From positions 248,001-312,000 of the forward strand of contig JBBCGJ010000001.1 of the NCBI GenBank assembly GCA_037200985.1: 64,000 nt of DNA. The letters run 5' to 3'. This document shows, piece after piece, positions 18,347 through 27,439 of this stretch (within the stretch, counting starts at the first letter, position 1; each line of letters starts with the position of its first letter). Below the pieces are notes generated by a model that was not told where the DNA came from, ran no database searches, and saw only the letters and a list, made by a program, of their open reading frames with translations. A program made the position numbers and the translations under genes. The stretch comes from Rhizomicrobium sp. Lineage in GTDB: Bacteria; Pseudomonadota; Alphaproteobacteria; Micropepsales; Micropepsaceae.

Positions 18347-19492
18347 ATGGGCCAGACGCGCAATTCCGACGACGGCAGCCGGCCGCGGCTTTCCGTCGTG
18401 CCGATGCAGCCGATCAAGACCGTCATCGCCTTTGCCCATCAGTATGAGCGGCATCTGTCGGCCGCGTCGCTGGTCGGCGGCTTTGCCTTCGACAGCTACA
18501 GTTTCGGGCGAATCGATCACGCGTCGACGCACATCGTTTTCCTTGCCTATCTCGCGGTGGCAGGTGTCGCGATTGCAACCTCGCATGCTCTCGAGTCGCG
18601 CCCGCCGGAGCGTCAGCCCTCCGAACGGACTCGCACCGTCCTGACCGCCGTCACGCAATTCGCGCTCGGCTGTCTGTTGAGCGGGTTCTGCGTCTTTTAC
18701 CTGCGCAGCGCGTCGCTATGGGCCTCCTGGCCCTATCTTCTGGTGCTGGCGGGCATCTTCATCGGCAATGAGGTTTTCAAGCAGTACGCGACCCGCTTCG
18801 CCCTGTCGTTGCTGCTCTATTTCTTTGCGCTGCTGTCCTACGCGATCCTGCTCGTGCCGGTGGTGATCGCGACCATAGGAACGGTCCCCTTCATCGCCAG
18901 CAGCGTCCTGGCGCTCGCCACGTTCTGGTTCTACGCCGACGTCCTGCGCTGGCTCGGCCGCGACCGCTGGCGGTCCGTGCGCCTCTACGTGGCAGGCGGC
19001 GTGCTTGCCGTGACGGCGGCCGTCAACCTGTTCTACTTCGTGAAGATCCTGCCGCCCTTACCGCTCGCGCTCGCCGACGCCGGCATCTACCATTCGGCCA
19101 AGAAGGTCGGGAACGCCTACCAGGTCATGGAGGAGCCACAGCCCTGGACGACCTATTGGGGGGCGCCACCGATGCTGCATCTGACGCCCGGCGAAAAGCT
19201 CTACCTCTATGCCGCCGTCTTCGCGCCCGGGCGGCTCCAGACCACCATCGTGCATCAATGGGAATGGTTCGATCCCGTGAAGCGCCGCTGGATCCCGCTC
19301 TCTAGGGTCAGTTTTCCGATCCATGGCGGCCGGGATGCTGGCTATCGCGGCTATTCCATCAAATCCAAGCCTCGGGCAGGGGACTGGCGGGTCAACATCA
19401 CGACCGGCGACGGGCGGTCGGTCGGCCGCATCCGCTTCGCCGTCGCGCTGGAATCGCCGCCCGAGCCGCTCCAGATCAAGACGCTGAATTAG
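18347..19492 (+). CDS. DUF2914-type multi-spanning membrane protein
   Basis: The product is a 381-aa protein with about seven to eight transmembrane segments in residues 35-235, followed by a soluble domain (about 240-375). The latter carries the aromatic-rich segment typical of DUF2914 ([13 protein letters not shown], then a [11 protein letters not shown] stretch and [11 protein letters not shown]). DUF2914 has no proven function; the domain looks like an extracytoplasmic beta-sandwich. The 5' limit is uncertain because no clear ribosome site precedes 18347; a Met at residue 20 is an alternative. It sits inside the polysaccharide locus, upstream of cysD, which suggests a role linked to the envelope. 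Confidence 0.75.
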   Translation: MGQTRNSDDGSRPRLSVVPMQPIKTVIAFAHQYERHLSAASLVGGFAFDSYSFGRIDHASTHIVFLAYLAVAGVAIATSHALESRPPERQPSERTRTVLTAVTQFALGCLLSGFCVFYLRSASLWASWPYLLVLAGIFIGNEVFKQYATRFALSLLLYFFALLSYAILLVPVVIATIGTVPFIASSVLALATFWFYADVLRWLGRDRWRSVRLYVAGGVLAVTAAVNLFYFVKILPPLPLALADAGIYHSAKKVGNAYQVMEEPQPWTTYWGAPPMLHLTPGEKLYLYAAVFAPGRLQTTIVHQWEWFDPVKRRWIPLSRVSFPIHGGRDAGYRGYSIKSKPRAGDWRVNITTGDGRSVGRIRFAVALESPPEPLQIKTLN

Positions 19493-19565
19493 GCGCCCTT
19501 GCTTTGGCGTCGCGCGCGGCATATTTCACACCAACTCCTTGGGGTCCAAGTTTTTGTCCACCAAT

Positions 19566-20468
19566 ATGCCTGTAATATCCCATTTGCGCCGCCTCGAGGC
19601 CGAGAGCATCCACATCATGCGGGAGGTGGCGGCCGAGTTCGCCAATCCGGTGATGCTCTATTCGATCGGCAAGGACTCTTCGGTGATGCTGCATCTGGCG
19701 ATGAAGGCGTTCTATCCCAGCGTGCCGCCCTTTCCGCTGCTCCATGTCGACACGACCTGGAAATTCCGCGAGATGATCCAGTTCCGCGACGAGACGGCGA
19801 AGCGCCTCGGCCTCAAACTGCTCGTCCATGTCAACGAAGATGGCGTAAAGCGCGGCATCAATCCCTTCGATTCCGGCTCGTCGCTTCATACCCAGGTGAT
19901 GAAGACCGAGGCCTTGAAACAGGCGCTCGACAAATACGGTTTCGACGCGGCATTCGGCGGCGCGCGGCGCGATGAGGAGAAATCCCGCGCCAAGGAGCGC
20001 ATCTTCTCTTTCCGCAACGCCAATCACGCCTGGGATCCGAAGAACCAGCGCCCCGAGCTTTGGCGCGTCTACAACACACGCATCAACAAGGGCGAGAGCA
20101 TCCGGGTTTTCCCGCTGTCGAACTGGACAGAGCTCGACATCTGGCAATACATCATGGCCGAGCGCATCCCGATCGTGCCCCTCTACTTCGCCAAGAAGCG
20201 TCCGGTGGTGGAACGTGACGGCACGCTCATTATGGTCGACGACGATCGGATGAAGCTCCGCAGCGGCGAGGAGGTCCAAAACCGGCTCGTCCGTTTCCGC
20301 ACGCTGGGCTGTTATCCGCTGACCGGCGCGATCGATTCCGGCGCCGACACCCTGGAAGGCATCGTCACCGAGATGTTCACCGCGCGCACCTCGGAACGGC
20401 AGGGCCGGCTGATCGACTCCGACGAGAAGTCGTCGATGGAGAAGAAGAAGAAGGAGGGGTACTTCTAG
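19566..20468 (+). CDS. cysD: Sulfate adenylyltransferase subunit 2
   Basis: The product is a 300-aa ATP-sulfurylase catalytic subunit that makes APS from sulfate and ATP together with the CysN GTPase. The PP-loop motif [12 protein letters not shown] is at about residues 34-45. The HVDTTWKF and [15 protein letters not shown] segments of the CysD family follow, as does [11 protein letters not shown]. The ATG at 19566 gives the usual N-terminus ([12 protein letters not shown]); in-frame TTG codons at 19539 and 19554 are possible starts, the latter with a GGGG 9 nt upstream. The stop overlaps the GTG of cysNC by one base. Confidence 0.93.
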   Translation: MPVISHLRRLEAESIHIMREVAAEFANPVMLYSIGKDSSVMLHLAMKAFYPSVPPFPLLHVDTTWKFREMIQFRDETAKRLGLKLLVHVNEDGVKRGINPFDSGSSLHTQVMKTEALKQALDKYGFDAAFGGARRDEEKSRAKERIFSFRNANHAWDPKNQRPELWRVYNTRINKGESIRVFPLSNWTELDIWQYIMAERIPIVPLYFAKKRPVVERDGTLIMVDDDRMKLRSGEEVQNRLVRFRTLGCYPLTGAIDSGADTLEGIVTEMFTARTSERQGRLIDSDEKSSMEKKKKEGYF

Positions 20469-22354
20469 TGAATACCCCCACCGACCTTTCGCAGTTTCTC
20501 GCCGCCCAGGAAAAGAAGTCGCTTCTGCGCTTCCTGACCTGCGGCAGCGTCGACGACGGCAAGTCCACGCTGATCGGCCGGCTGCTCTACGATTCCAAGC
20601 TGCTGTTCGAGGATCACCTCGCGACGCTCGAGAAGGATTCGCGGAAGCACGGCACCACCGGCGACGACATCGACTTCGCGCTGCTGGTCGACGGGCTCGA
20701 AGCGGAGCGTGAGCAAGGTATCACCATCGACGTAGCCTATCGCTTTTTCGCCACCGACAAGCGGAAGTTCATCGTCGCCGACACGCCGGGCCACGAGCAG
20801 TACACGCGCAACATGGCGACCGGCGCGTCGAACTCCGAGCTCGCGGTCATCCTGATCGATGCGCGCAAGGGTGTGCTGGTCCAGACCCGCCGCCACGCCT
20901 ATATCGCCTCGCTGCTGGGGATCCGCCACGTGGTCCTGGCGATCAACAAGATCGACCTTGTCGGCTTCTCGAAAGAGAGGTTCGACGCCATCGTGCGCGA
21001 ATTTTCGCTGTTCGCCGAACGCCTCGGTTTTTTCACCGTCGTGCCGATCCCGATCTCGGCGCGCTTCGGCGACAACGTGATCGCCAGAAGCGCGAACACG
21101 CCCTGGTACGACGGTCCCGTCCTGCTCGATCACCTCGAAACGGTCGATGTCGACACCGCGCTCACGGCCAAGCCGTTCCGCTTTCCGGTGCAATGGGTCA
21201 ACCGCCCCAACCTCGATTTCCGCGGCTTCGCCGGCACGGTGGCGAGCGGACGCATCGCGCAGGGCGATGCCATCGCGGTCGCCAAATCGGGCCGCACCAG
21301 CACCGTCAAGCGCATCGTCACCATCGACGGCGATCTGACGGAGGCGATAGCGGGCGCGGCGGTTACGCTCGTCCTCGACGACGAGGTCGACATCTCGCGC
21401 GGCGACGTGCTGTGCGCTCCGGCGGCCCGGCCGGACGTGACCGACCAGTTCGCCGCCCATCTCCTCTGGATGGCGGAGGACGAATTGCTGCCCGGCCGCC
21501 AATACCTCCTCAAGCTGGCGACCACGATGGTTCCCGTTACGGTCACCACGCTCAAGCACAAGATCGACGTCGATACGCTCGATCAGCACGCCGCCAAGAC
21601 GCTGCAGCTTAACGAGGTCGGCTACGGCAATTTCTCGACGTCGCAGCCTATCGCGGTTGATCCCTATCGCGACAACCGCGACATGGGCGGGTTCATCCTG
21701 ATCGATCGCTCCACCAATGCGACGGTGGGCGCCGGCATGATCGATTTCGGCCTCCGGCGCGCCACCAACGTCCATTGGCAGGCGCTCGACGTCGACAAGC
21801 TCGCCCGTGCCGGCCAGAAGGGCCAGAAGCCGGCCGTGCTGTGGTTCACCGGCCTCTCGGGCTCGGGCAAGTCCACCATCGCCAACCTCGTGGAGCGCGC
21901 ACTGTTCGTCGAAGGGCGCCACACTTATCTGCTGGACGGGGACAATGTCCGTCACGGCCTCAACCGCGATCTCGGCTTCACCGATGCCGACCGCGTCGAA
22001 AACATCCGCCGCGTCGGGGAGGCGGCGAAGCTGTTCGTCGACGCCGGCCTTATCGTCCTGGTCTCGTTCATCTCGCCCTTCCGCTCGGAGCGGCGCATGG
22101 CGCGCGAGCTTGTAGGCACCGGCGAGTTCATCGAGGTCTTCGTCGATACGCCGATAGAGGTGTGCATGCAGCGCGATCCCAAGGGCCTCTACCAGAAAGC
22201 CAAGGCCGGCGAGATCAAGAATTTCACCGGCATCGACAGCCCCTATGAGGCTCCGGAGAAGGCGGAACTGCACATCGAGACCGTGACCGGCGAGGCCGCG
22301 GCGCACGCCGCGGCGATCGTGAGCCATCTGCGCGAGCGCGGCTTCCTGACCTAA
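20468..22354 (+). CDS. cysNC: Bifunctional sulfate adenylyltransferase subunit 1/adenylylsulfate kinase
   Basis: The product is a 628-aa fusion of CysN and CysC, as in rhizobial NodQ. The N-terminal GTPase has [14 protein letters not shown] (about residue 27), [12 protein letters not shown] and NKIDL. EF-Tu-like domains 2 and 3 reach residue 430. The C-terminal APS kinase has the P-loop GLSGSGKST (about residues 462-470), followed by [14 protein letters not shown] and the FIDTP-like FVDTPIEVC segment. Together with CysD it makes PAPS, the donor for sulfotransferases and for assimilatory sulfate reduction. Its GTG start overlaps the cysD stop. Its stop overlaps, tail to tail, the stop of the minus-strand methyltransferase gene. 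Confidence 0.95.
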   Translation: MNTPTDLSQFLAAQEKKSLLRFLTCGSVDDGKSTLIGRLLYDSKLLFEDHLATLEKDSRKHGTTGDDIDFALLVDGLEAEREQGITIDVAYRFFATDKRKFIVADTPGHEQYTRNMATGASNSELAVILIDARKGVLVQTRRHAYIASLLGIRHVVLAINKIDLVGFSKERFDAIVREFSLFAERLGFFTVVPIPISARFGDNVIARSANTPWYDGPVLLDHLETVDVDTALTAKPFRFPVQWVNRPNLDFRGFAGTVASGRIAQGDAIAVAKSGRTSTVKRIVTIDGDLTEAIAGAAVTLVLDDEVDISRGDVLCAPAARPDVTDQFAAHLLWMAEDELLPGRQYLLKLATTMVPVTVTTLKHKIDVDTLDQHAAKTLQLNEVGYGNFSTSQPIAVDPYRDNRDMGGFILIDRSTNATVGAGMIDFGLRRATNVHWQALDVDKLARAGQKGQKPAVLWFTGLSGSGKSTIANLVERALFVEGRHTYLLDGDNVRHGLNRDLGFTDADRVENIRRVGEAAKLFVDAGLIVLVSFISPFRSERRMARELVGTGEFIEVFVDTPIEVCMQRDPKGLYQKAKAGEIKNFTGIDSPYEAPEKAELHIETVTGEAAAHAAAIVSHLRERGFLT

Positions 22355-23055
22355 TAGATGCGGGGCAGAAGCCGCGCCGTCCTGTCCCGGTAGGCGGAAT
22401 AGGACGGGTAGGTTCGCGCGAGGATGTCTTCCTCGAAGGACATGCGGCGGATTTGAAGCACGATGGTGGCGAGCACGATCATCGCTGCCCAGGGCTGGCG
22501 AAAGCCGAGCATGATTCCGAGCATCGAGACGATCTCCGCCAGGTACAGGGGATGACGCACAAGCCGGTACGGTCCCGTGGCGACGAAGCCGCGAGCTTCC
22601 GGAAAGATGGCGAAGCCGCGCCCGAGCCAGGCCAGCACCGCGAAAGAGCCCACTATGCCGGTCATCGTCAGCGCGAAGGAAAGGCCTGCCCAGCCCGCGC
22701 CCAGTGCGACGTGGGGCAACAGTAGCAAGGTGAAATTGAAATTCGCTCCAAGGACCGCGACTGCGCGGGGCCAGAAATCTCGGGTCTTTGCGACGGGCAG
22801 CCGGCGGACGAGGAACAGGAACGCCTGAAGTCCGAAGAACAGCGAAGTCGCGACTTCGTTGGCGATCAGGAGCCCTTCGGTCGCCCCTTTGACGTGCGGC
22901 CATTGGCGCGCGACCAAGATGGCGTTTCCGGCCACCGCAAGGGCATAAAACATGGCCACCGGCGCGGCAAAAGCGAGGTCGTAGGCCCGCGAATGCGCGA
23001 AACCTTCGGCCGGAGCCGGTTCAGGAGCCGGTGGTGGCGCGCCCGACGCTGACAT
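22351..23055 (-). CDS. Isoprenylcysteine carboxyl methyltransferase-like membrane protein
   Basis: The product is a 234-aa membrane protein with five or so hydrophobic segments and a C-terminal RHPLYLAE motif followed by an [18 protein letters not shown] stretch. These are the SAM-binding core and tail shared by ICMT/PEMT-type methyltransferases. Bacterial members act on lipids or unknown substrates; prenylated-protein methylation is not expected. It overlaps the end of ugd by 35 bp and is therefore co-expressed with it. Its stop overlaps the cysNC stop. Confidence 0.75.
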   Translation of the reverse strand: MSASGAPPPAPEPAPAEGFAHSRAYDLAFAAPVAMFYALAVAGNAILVARQWPHVKGATEGLLIANEVATSLFFGLQAFLFLVRRLPVAKTRDFWPRAVAVLGANFNFTLLLLPHVALGAGWAGLSFALTMTGIVGSFAVLAWLGRGFAIFPEARGFVATGPYRLVRHPLYLAEIVSMLGIMLGFRQPWAAMIVLATIVLQIRRMSFEEDILARTYPSYSAYRDRTARLLPRIY

Positions 23056-24331
23056 AGGTGAAGCCCGCTGCCGCCATCTGGGCGGGATTGTAGATGTTGC
23101 GGAGGTCGACCATAAGCGGCCGCTTGAGCAAGGATTTCATGCGGCCGACGTCGAGAGCGCGGAATTCGTTCCATTCGGTCAAAATGACGACGCCGTCGGC
23201 GCCGTCGAGCGCGTGATACGCGTCGTCGCACAATTCGATATTGAGCAGCTTGTGAGCTTCGCGCCCGCCCTGGGGATCGAAGGCGCAGATCGTGGCGCCC
23301 GCCTTCTGGAGCCAAGGAACGATGACGAGGCTCGGCGCGTCGCGCATGTCGTCTGTGTTCGGCTTGAAGGTCAGGCCCAGCACGGCGATCGTCTTGCCGG
23401 CGACTCCCGAGAACGCCTGCTCGATCTTTTCCGCCATCGCGAACTTGCGCGCGTCGTTCACGGCGACTACCGCCTCGACCAGGCGCGACGGCGCGCCGGC
23501 TTCCTGCGCCGTCTGCAGCAGCGCCAGCGTATCTTTCGGGAAGCATGAGCCGCCGAAGCCGGGTCCGGCATGGAGGAATTTGTTGCCGATGCGGCCGTCC
23601 AGGCCGATGCCGCGGGCGACATCCTGCACGTCGGCACCGACCTTCTCGCACAACGACGCCATCTCGTTGATGAAGGTGATCTTTGTCGCGAGGAAAGCGT
23701 TGGCGGCGTATTTGATGAGCTCGGAGCTTTCCCGGCTGGTGAATAGCATCGGGGTCTCATTCAAGTAGAGTGGCCGATAGACTTCCCGCATCACCTGACG
23801 CGCGCGATCGGTGTCGCACCCGACCACGACGCGGTCCGGTCGTCGGAAATCGTCGATCGCCGCGCCCTCGCGCAGGAATTCGGGGTTTGAGGCCATGTCG
23901 AACGCCGCCGCCGGATTGATGCCGCGGATGATCTTTTCGACCTCCCGGCTAGTGCCGACCGGCACCGTCGATTTCGTCACCACAACGGCATAGCCGTCGA
24001 GCGCGGCCGCGATCTCCCGCGCGGCAGCGTAGACATAGGACAGATCGGCATGGCCGTCGCCGCGCCGGCTGGGCGTTCCGACTGCGATAAACACGGCATC
24101 GGCACCCTGCACGGCAGCGCCGATCTCAGTCTCGAATTTGAGCCGACCGGCCCGGACATTGGCCTCGACCACATGCTCCAGGCCGGGCTCGAAGATCGGG
24201 ATCTCGCCCCGCCTCAGTGCTGCGATCTTTTCCGCCACCTTGTCGACGCAGGTGACGTCGTGGCCGAATTCGGACAGGCAGGCGCCGGAAACCAGACCCA
24301 CATAACCGGTGCCGATCATTGCGATGCGCAT
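23021..24331 (-). CDS. ugd: UDP-glucose 6-dehydrogenase
   Basis: The product is a 436-aa NAD-dependent dehydrogenase that oxidises UDP-glucose to UDP-glucuronate. The N-terminal Rossmann motif GTGYVGLVSG is at residues 7-16. The catalytic Cys is in GFGGSCFPKD (about residues 260-269), and GLTFKPNTDDMRDAPS is the C-terminal NAD-domain signature. It supplies an acidic sugar to the polymer. It is divergent from the pseB-like gene with 147 bp between the starts. UDP-mannuronate or similar dehydrogenases belong to the same family, but the sequence fits UDP-glucose dehydrogenase best. Confidence 0.93.
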   Translation of the reverse strand: MRIAMIGTGYVGLVSGACLSEFGHDVTCVDKVAEKIAALRRGEIPIFEPGLEHVVEANVRAGRLKFETEIGAAVQGADAVFIAVGTPSRRGDGHADLSYVYAAAREIAAALDGYAVVVTKSTVPVGTSREVEKIIRGINPAAAFDMASNPEFLREGAAIDDFRRPDRVVVGCDTDRARQVMREVYRPLYLNETPMLFTSRESSELIKYAANAFLATKITFINEMASLCEKVGADVQDVARGIGLDGRIGNKFLHAGPGFGGSCFPKDTLALLQTAQEAGAPSRLVEAVVAVNDARKFAMAEKIEQAFSGVAGKTIAVLGLTFKPNTDDMRDAPSLVIVPWLQKAGATICAFDPQGGREAHKLLNIELCDDAYHALDGADGVVILTEWNEFRALDVGRMKSLLKRPLMVDLRNIYNPAQMAAAGFTYVSVGRATTGS

Positions 24332-24452
24332 CGTTTACCTTTTGCTAAGCGACCAAATCCCGGGATGGAGCGCTATTATACCCGCCCCGGCGACAATTAG
24401 ACGGCAATTCGAAGCTTTCCGGAACCACTTGTTAAGCACGTTTGGGGAGACT

Positions 24453-24477
24453 GCAAAGGTCGAAGAGGACCTTTTGC
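24453..24477 (+). promoter_or_regulatory. Hairpin presenting the Shine-Dalgarno of the pseB-like gene
   Basis: GCAAAGGTC (24453-24461) pairs with GACCTTTTGC (24468-24477), with one bulged base. The intervening GAAGAG, extending into GG, is the only good ribosome site, 11-17 nt before the ATG at 24479. The hairpin ends one base before the start codon. A translational control role is an inference. Confidence 0.45.
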
Positions 24478-24478
24478 C

Positions 24479-25582
24479 ATGAGCAAGCCTGCCGTCGCGC
24501 TGGCGCGCACGCAGATATCCCACGAAAGCCCGGCGCTGGCGGCCGAGCCTTCGGTAGCGTTCCGCGATTTCACCCAGCCCTGGCTCGATCTGAACGACAA
24601 GTCGGTGCTCGTCACCGGCGGCACGGGGTCGTTCGGCAAGCACTTCATGAAGACGGTCGTCGCCCGCTACAAGCCGCGGCGGGTCATCGTCTTTTCGCGC
24701 GACGAACTCAAGCAGTCCGACATGCAGCTCGAATTCCCGATGACGCAATATCCGTTCATCCGCTATTTCATCGGCGACGTGCGCGACCGCGACCGCCTCG
24801 ACATGGCGCTGCGCGATGTAGATTACGTCGTGCATGCCGCGGCGCTCAAGCAGGTCACAACCGCCGAATACAATCCCTTCGAGTGTATCCGCACCAATGT
24901 ATTCGGTGCCGAAAATATCGTCTACGCGGCGCTTCGGCGCAACGTGAAGAAAGTGATCGCGCTGTCCACCGACAAGGCGGCCAATCCGGTCAACCTTTAC
25001 GGCGCGTCCAAGCTCGCCTCCGACAAGATCTTCGTCGCGGCCAACAACCTGGCCGGTTCGGACGGGACCAAGTTCTCGGTCGTGCGTTACGGCAACGTCT
25101 TCGGCTCGAGGGGCTCCGTCGTGCCGTTCTTCCGCAAGCTGGCCGCCGACGGCGCCGACAGCGTTCCGATCACCGATCCGCGCATGACTCGCTTCTGGAT
25201 CACGCTGACCCAGGGGGTGAACTTCGTGCTGTCGAGCATGGAGATGATGCGCGGTGGCGAGATCTACGTCCCCAAGATCGCCTCCACGACCATCACCGAC
25301 CTGGCGCGCATCATCAGTCCCGCGCTGGCGCAGAAGATCGTCGGGATCCGCCCAGGCGAGAAGCTGCACGAAACCATGATCCCAGCCGACGATTCGCATT
25401 GGACCGTCGATATGCAGGACCGCTACGTCATCCTGGCGAGCTTCGCCACGGCGGCGCGCGAGGCCTATCTGTCACGCGGCGCGGTACCGGTGCCCGAAGG
25501 CTTCTCCTATTCGAGCGACACCAATCCCGAGGCGCTCGACGTACGTGGCCTGCAGACGCTGCTGCAGATGGCCTACGCCTGA
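24479..25582 (+). CDS. UDP-N-acetylglucosamine 4,6-dehydratase-like enzyme (PseB/CapD type)
   Basis: The product is a 367-aa extended SDR protein. The NAD-binding motif TGGTGSFG is at about residues 46-53, after a 40-residue N-terminal extension. STDKAANPVNLYGASK carries the Tyr/Lys pair and the DKA signature of inverting UDP-GlcNAc 4,6-dehydratases (PseB/FlaA1). Such enzymes make a 4-keto-6-deoxy intermediate for amino-deoxy sugars. The later steps (PseC, PseH and others) are not in this window, so pseudaminic acid is not implied. It is convergent with the aldo/keto reductase gene, with 3 bp between stops. Confidence 0.85.
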   Translation: MSKPAVALARTQISHESPALAAEPSVAFRDFTQPWLDLNDKSVLVTGGTGSFGKHFMKTVVARYKPRRVIVFSRDELKQSDMQLEFPMTQYPFIRYFIGDVRDRDRLDMALRDVDYVVHAAALKQVTTAEYNPFECIRTNVFGAENIVYAALRRNVKKVIALSTDKAANPVNLYGASKLASDKIFVAANNLAGSDGTKFSVVRYGNVFGSRGSVVPFFRKLAADGADSVPITDPRMTRFWITLTQGVNFVLSSMEMMRGGEIYVPKIASTTITDLARIISPALAQKIVGIRPGEKLHETMIPADDSHWTVDMQDRYVILASFATAAREAYLSRGAVPVPEGFSYSSDTNPEALDVRGLQTLLQMAYA

Positions 25583-25585
25583 GCC

Positions 25586-26461
25586 TTACCAAAGCGACGG
25601 CGTCAGGACGACGTCGTCATCCAGCGCGCAGGCGGACCAATCGATGGCCGGTGCGGGCCGGGCGGCCGCGTCCAAAATTTCCTCGAATTCCCGTAACGAT
25701 GTGACGCCGACCAGCGCGACGTCGATCTCCGGACGGCCGAGCGCAAAGGCGAGGGCGGCCGCCAGCGGGGTCGATCCTGCGTCGGCGATCCGCGCCCGTA
25801 AACCCGCCAGATGCGGCGCGGCGGCGCGCAGCTTCGGCGGGAACTTCTGGTCGCCAAGAAACAGCAGGCCCTGCAGGAAGATCGAGCGGGCGTGGATTTC
25901 GACGCCCATATCCTTGATGGCTGCCAGTGCGCCGGTAAGCAGCAGGCGCTGATCGAGCAGGCTGAACGGTATCTGCATCGCCGCGGGGTGGAAACGCCGC
26001 GCCAGCGCCACCGGGTCGTCCGAAACATAGGCGGAGATTCCGACCCCGCCGAACAGGCCTTCGTCACGCAGGCCGAGCAGAGCGCTCCACAGCGCGTCGC
26101 CGTCGGCACCGGCCAGATCGGCCGCCGCATGGACCAGAAGCAGGTCGACCGGCCTGCGCCGCAACTTATCGACCGATTGCCGCGCGCGCGCCACGACGGC
26201 ATCGAGGCCGTTCTTGAGCGAGATCGTCTTTGTCACGATCCGCAGCGGCACCGCCACGTCCGCGAGCGCGCCGAGGACGCCCTCCGCTTCGCCGTAGCCG
26301 GCTGCGGTGTCGAGCGTGCGAAGGCCCGCTTCTGCCGCCCGGCGCAGGATGGCGGCGACGTCGTCGGCCGATACGCGGCCCGCCGCGTTGGATATCCCGT
26401 AAGCTTGACCGAACTGCACCGTGCCCAGTCCCAGTCTTTCGAAGATGTCGGCGCGAGTCAT
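25586..26461 (-). CDS. Aldo/keto reductase
   Basis: The product is a 291-aa (beta/alpha)8 NAD(P)H-dependent oxidoreductase. The expected catalytic residues can be picked out: Asp and Tyr in LDTAAGYGEAE (about residues 49-59), Lys in VTKTI (about residue 77), and the His of LLVHAA (about residue 110). The C-terminal cofactor segment (DVALVGVTSLREFEEIL) is normal. Related genes sit in many polysaccharide loci, where they are thought to reduce keto-sugars, but the substrate is unknown. It is divergent from the ABC transporter operon, with 69 bp between starts. Confidence 0.85.
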   Translation of the reverse strand: MTRADIFERLGLGTVQFGQAYGISNAAGRVSADDVAAILRRAAEAGLRTLDTAAGYGEAEGVLGALADVAVPLRIVTKTISLKNGLDAVVARARQSVDKLRRRPVDLLLVHAAADLAGADGDALWSALLGLRDEGLFGGVGISAYVSDDPVALARRFHPAAMQIPFSLLDQRLLLTGALAAIKDMGVEIHARSIFLQGLLFLGDQKFPPKLRAAAPHLAGLRARIADAGSTPLAAALAFALGRPEIDVALVGVTSLREFEEILDAAARPAPAIDWSACALDDDVVLTPSLW

Positions 26462-26530
26462 GCCGCTATTCCGTCATATTGACGCTCGATATGATAGGTC
26501 TTGTCCGTCTCCTGGGAATCGCGTTCGTCC

Positions 26531-27439
26531 ATGATCGAAGTCGAGGACCTCGTCTACGAATACCCGACCGCGCGCGCCTTGAAGGGCGTATCGCTGAAGG
26601 TCGCCGACCGTACGATCACCGCCCTGGTCGGGCCCAACGGGGCGGGCAAGACGACGCTTCTTCGCTGCTTGGCGGCGCTCGAATACCCCTATTCGGGGCG
26701 GGTCCTGGTAAACGGCCTGGAGACGACGCAGGCGCCTCGCGACATCCACGCCGCCATGGGCTACCTGCCCGACTTCTACGGCCTCTACAACGACCTCACG
26801 GCTCGCCAATGCCTGACCTACGCGGCGCGCTCGCACGGCATCGCATCGGCGCTGACCGCGGCGGCGGTCGAGAAGGCCGCCGGTCGCGTCGGGCTGCTGG
26901 ATCGGCTGGAATCGCGCGCCGGCGAGCTGTCGCGCGGCCTGCGCCAGCGGCTCGCCATCGGCCAGGCTATCGTGCACGAGCCCAAAGTCCTTCTATTGGA
27001 CGAGCCGGCCGCCGGCCTCGACCCGCAGGCACGGCGAGACCTTTCCGCCCTGCTCATCGCGCTGCGCGACACGGACATGACGCTCGTCGTGTCCTCGCAC
27101 ATCCTGGCCGAGCTCGAGGATTACTGCTCGGAAATGATCATCATCGAGAACGGCCTGATCGCCGGCGGCAAGGCGATCAAGGTGCGCGACGACGCGCGGC
27201 CGCGCTACATGATCGAGCTCGCCACCGCGCGCAGCGACCTGAAGGACTTCCTTATCGCCAAGGGTGCCGACGTCGTCGAGGCCGACCAGAACCATGCGCT
27301 GATCGCCTTTACCCGCAACGCAGGGGCGCGCGCCAAGCTGCTGCGCGAGCTGGTCGGTGCGGGCTTCGATGTCGCCTCGTTTTCCGAATCGAGCAAGGCG
27401 CTGGAAGACGCCTATTTCGCACAAGTGGGCCGGACATGA
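26531..27439 (+). CDS. ABC-2 type transporter ATP-binding protein
   Basis: The product is a 302-aa ATPase with Walker A GPNGAGKTTLL (about residues 35-45), a signature loop of the form ELSRGLRQRLAIGQA, Walker B VLLLDEPAAGLDP and the switch His (VVSSHILAELE). A C-terminal extension of about 90 residues after the ABC core is typical of exporters of the NodI/CcmA/DrrA type. The ATG at 26531 is preferred because the family core begins at once (MIEVEDLVYEY). The TGA overlaps the ATG of the permease gene by 3 bp. Substrate unknown. Confidence 0.88.
   Translation: MIEVEDLVYEYPTARALKGVSLKVADRTITALVGPNGAGKTTLLRCLAALEYPYSGRVLVNGLETTQAPRDIHAAMGYLPDFYGLYNDLTARQCLTYAARSHGIASALTAAAVEKAAGRVGLLDRLESRAGELSRGLRQRLAIGQAIVHEPKVLLLDEPAAGLDPQARRDLSALLIALRDTDMTLVVSSHILAELEDYCSEMIIIENGLIAGGKAIKVRDDARPRYMIELATARSDLKDFLIAKGADVVEADQNHALIAFTRNAGARAKLLRELVGAGFDVASFSESSKALEDAYFAQVGRT

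Noticed and set aside
20465..22903. 812-codon minus-strand open frame opposite cysNC
   Set aside because: It is antisense to a fully supported cysNC gene; the length reflects GC-rich codon bias, and no domain is recognisable.
24479..25582. Complete pseudaminic acid pathway
   Set aside because: Only the first dehydratase-type enzyme is present; PseC, PseH, PseG, PseI and PseF are not in the window.
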